From Mycteria americana (taxonomy: Eukaryota > Chordata > Aves > Ciconiiformes > Ciconiidae), in assembly GCF_035582795.1 (NCBI RefSeq), contig NC_134367.1, positions 84,861,062 through 84,925,061 on the forward strand: DNA of 64,000 bases, written 5' to 3'. Positions 62,375 to 64,000 of this stretch are shown here, piece after piece. A model generated the notes under the pieces. It saw only the letters and a list, made by a program, of their open reading frames with translations. It had not been told where the DNA came from and made no database searches. Both the position numbers and the translations under genes were made by a program. Position 1 is the first letter of the stretch. The number at the start of each line of letters is the position of its first letter.

Positions 62375-62419
62375 TCATTCAACATCATCTTCAGCCAAGC
62401 ACTGTGCACTTACAATTCT
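62375..62419 (-). CDS. TOMM20: TOMM20, last coding exon (C-terminus and stop)
   Basis: This exon encodes the last 14 residues, RIVSAQCLAEDDVE, and the stop codon TGA (62375-62377). It completes the mitochondrial import receptor subunit TOM20. The acceptor is the pyrimidine-rich CCTTCTTACAG directly before AGA (AG at 62420-62421 on the minus strand). It joins the previous exon in phase 0 with no shift. The acidic C-terminal tail (AEDDVE) is the family's normal ending. Compared with the mammalian tail as I remember it, the only change is Cys for Ser after Gln (codon TGC). The exon is too short to show as an open frame, and I found it from the expected C-terminus and its splice site. The intron to the next exon (62420-63546, 1127 bp) holds no RNA gene I can support. 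Confidence 0.95.
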   Translation of the reverse strand, partial: RIVSAQCLAEDDVE

Positions 62420-63546
62420 CTGTAAGAAGGAGAAAAACTCATTCACAATTACATAAAATTGACAGTAGGCAACTGATTATCAAGCAATGTAATTTTACAC
62501 TGAACATTAAGCAGTGTAATTACTGAGCAAACTGATTAATGTTAAAAATGGTAATCTACTTGACATAAGTTTTTGAAGTCAGTTACGCAGAAATTACGTA
62601 CTGTGCAATGCCTAACAAAGCCAAAGTCACATAAATAATATCCTATCAGCCTCAAGCGATGACCTCTGTGTGGTTTTTGGCACTGTTCTCTAAGGAAACA
62701 TTTTTGCTCCATTGTTTCCTCAGATCTTTACATCTTGTATACCTGACACTTTTCAGTCTTTTTACTAACTATATGGACCTCAAACCAAAATCTAACCAGG
62801 CCTGAGCTGTAAAGAGAGCTGACTGACGCACAGCACTGAGTCTCTGCTTTATGTGAGGTAACACCATGAGGGAGTACCCTTGCATTTCCAAGAACGTAAA
62901 CCATATTATTTATTTTACAATAGACTCACCTACTAGCATATTACCAATGCTACCTGCACAGTGCTCAGGCTAAAAAGGGAGGGCATTTTATACACAGAGC
63001 TACGAACACTTTTATCATCAGGGAAACCCCCAAGCTTCCAAAACTGTCATGCATTCTGGTGCTAGTTAACATTTTGTGTTTATAGCTGGCCCAGAAGCAA
63101 CAGGCTAGCAAAAGCAACGGATTAATTCTAATGGACTTTTATAGCACTTACAGACACTTGTAGATACACAATTTAAAAAAAATAAAACTCAAGACCCAGT
63201 GCAAGAAAGTTACCGCTTTTCTGATCCCCCAACTTGTATTTGGGAAACAGTGAATCCGCTTATAGTATCAGAGCTGCGGTCAGATGTCTCTACTTTAGAA
63301 AAGCTTAGCATACCCTACACATGAGAGAAGTTTTGTATTTCTGTTTTACCCTGTTTGCTATTAATGCTACATGGTATTTTTCATATACACTTTTTAATGT
63401 TTCAGGTGAAAAAAACCCTTCTTTTAATCTACCTGAACATATACAAAAAACATACTACAAAAACCAATACTCGAGACTGATGTAGTGAATAAGAGAAGTA
63501 GTTCAATTATTTTTCAAACCAAAACAACAGGGAACATTTCACATAC
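62420..63546 (-). other. TOMM20 last intron
   Basis: It is bounded by donor GTATGT (63546 leftwards on the minus strand) and acceptor TTACAG (ending at 62420). It is AT-rich. A C/D-box snoRNA-like pair of motifs near 63020 and 62966 was examined and rejected. I see nothing else in it. Confidence 0.9.
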
Positions 63547-63689
63547 CTGGCTTATTGTAGGGAGCTTAGTTAGAAGCATTTGAAACACCGGCGGTGGAAG
63601 AGTCTGCTGTAGAACTTGTAGTAGCTGCTGCGGCTGTCCACACACAGCAATGGCATTGGTCAAATGATCAACACCTTTCTCATATTCAC
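63547..63689 (-). CDS. TOMM20: TOMM20, penultimate coding exon (TPR-like receptor domain)
   Basis: The 143-base exon encodes the second part of a split Gly codon and 47 residues, from EYEKGVDHLTNAIAVCG through QPQQLLQVLQQTLPPPVF to LTKLPTISQ. This equals about residues 84-131 of the 145-residue vertebrate protein. TOM20 sits in the outer mitochondrial membrane by an N-terminal anchor. Its cytosolic TPR-like domain binds amphipathic presequence helices and passes precursors to the TOM pore. This exon holds most of that binding domain. The acceptor CATACAG precedes GTGAATATG, and the donor CAG|GTATGT follows. The start phase is 1 and the end phase is 0, both matching the neighbouring exons. No stop, shift or odd residue interrupts it, so the gene looks functional. 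Confidence 0.98.
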
Positions 63690-63973
63690 CTGTATGACAA
63701 ATCATAAGGTTTTGAAATCAACCTTCTTCTACAGTGTAAAGGATGTACATAAAACAGCCATCAACATTGGATTAAATTACTAAGAATCAATCCACACTTT
63801 TCTTGCCTCCTCCATTGCTGGATCTTCTGAACACAGAAGGTTAGAAACAAGTAAACAGATTTTCCTAGGTGAATTTGACTCCCCAAAAGATCGTAGTATA
63901 TAAAAATCATCTTCTAGCAAAGGTAAAGAAAAATTATTTCACAACTTACCCTTCAAAAAAATTATGCTATTAC
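63690..63973 (-). other. TOMM20 intron, 284 bp
   Basis: Donor GTAATA (63973 leftwards on the minus strand) and acceptor ATACAG (ending at 63690) bound it. The phase is 1: the Gly codon is split G|GT. Mammalian TOMM20 is reported to host an H/ACA snoRNA (SNORA14B) in an intron nearer its 5' end. I see no H/ACA or C/D signature in this one. Confidence 0.9.
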
Positions 63974-64000
63974 CTTGAGCTAGTAGTTCCTCGCCAAGCT
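63974..64000 (-). CDS. TOMM20: TOMM20, end of the preceding exon (partial at window edge)
   Basis: The last 27 bases of the window, read leftwards, encode LGEELLAQ plus the first base of a Gly codon, then the donor GTAATA. This is the TOM20 helix just before EYEKGVD, about residues 76-83. The two leading bases AG fit the end of the expected Gln codon. The exon continues beyond 64000, where the rest of the receptor domain, the linker, the N-terminal membrane anchor and the promoter must lie. Confidence 0.93.

Noticed and set aside
62960..63025. C/D-box snoRNA candidate in the last TOMM20 intron (CTGATGATAAA and CTGA about 55 bases apart)
   Set aside because: The C box lacks the required purine and the flanks cannot pair into a terminal stem.
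1..64000. Prokaryotic operons, CRISPR arrays, insertion sequences or phage genes
   Set aside because: None present. Spliced TOMM20 exons and CR1 elements fix the sequence as bird nuclear DNA, and no regularly spaced repeats exist.

Overview
The window is vertebrate nuclear DNA, almost certainly from a bird. Two things show this. CR1 retrotransposon pieces carry the typical avian 3' end (ATTCTGTG-type octamer repeats), including one fragment of about 630 bp whose ORF2 end is still open. At the right edge, minus-strand exons encode the conserved C-terminal part of a vertebrate mitochondrial import receptor subunit, TOMM20. The rest is non-coding as far as can be read: no other exon, rRNA, functional tRNA or prokaryotic gene is recognisable. 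Most long open frames in the GC-rich left part are composition artefacts, open on both strands at once.

Layout. 1-16 kb is GC- and CpG-rich, with at least three CpG-island-like blocks (about 4.27-4.68, 7.85-8.45 and 12.88-13.56 kb) that belong to no recognisable gene, and a small CR1 tail at 14.9 kb. 16-30 kb is unremarkable intergenic DNA. A minus-strand CR1 lies at 30.16-30.79 kb. 31-49 kb is more AT-rich and holds old, degraded repeats: MIR/CORE-SINE-like pieces, L3-like tails, a tRNA-derived SINE head and another CR1 tail. 49.8-50.8 kb is a fourth CpG-rich block with a polypyrimidine tract and a GA repeat. 51.8-54.2 kb has an unusual 12-mer tandem with a hairpin, an ancient CR1 tail, a CTCF-like site and a short imperfect tandem. 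55-59.5 kb is AT-rich with POU/homeodomain-type motifs.

TOMM20 is transcribed leftwards. The last coding exon is at 62375-62419 (stop at 62375-62377), the penultimate exon at 63547-63689, and the end of the exon before it at 63974-64000. Splice sites and reading phases agree between all three. The 3' UTR runs left from 62374, with a proximal poly(A) signal at 62021 and a likely distal one at 59521. In mammals the next gene downstream of TOMM20 across a gene-poor interval is IRF2BP2. If synteny holds, this window is most of the TOMM20-IRF2BP2 interval and its orphan CpG islands and motifs are candidate regulatory DNA. That last step is inference. No new gene system can be demonstrated from the sequence alone.
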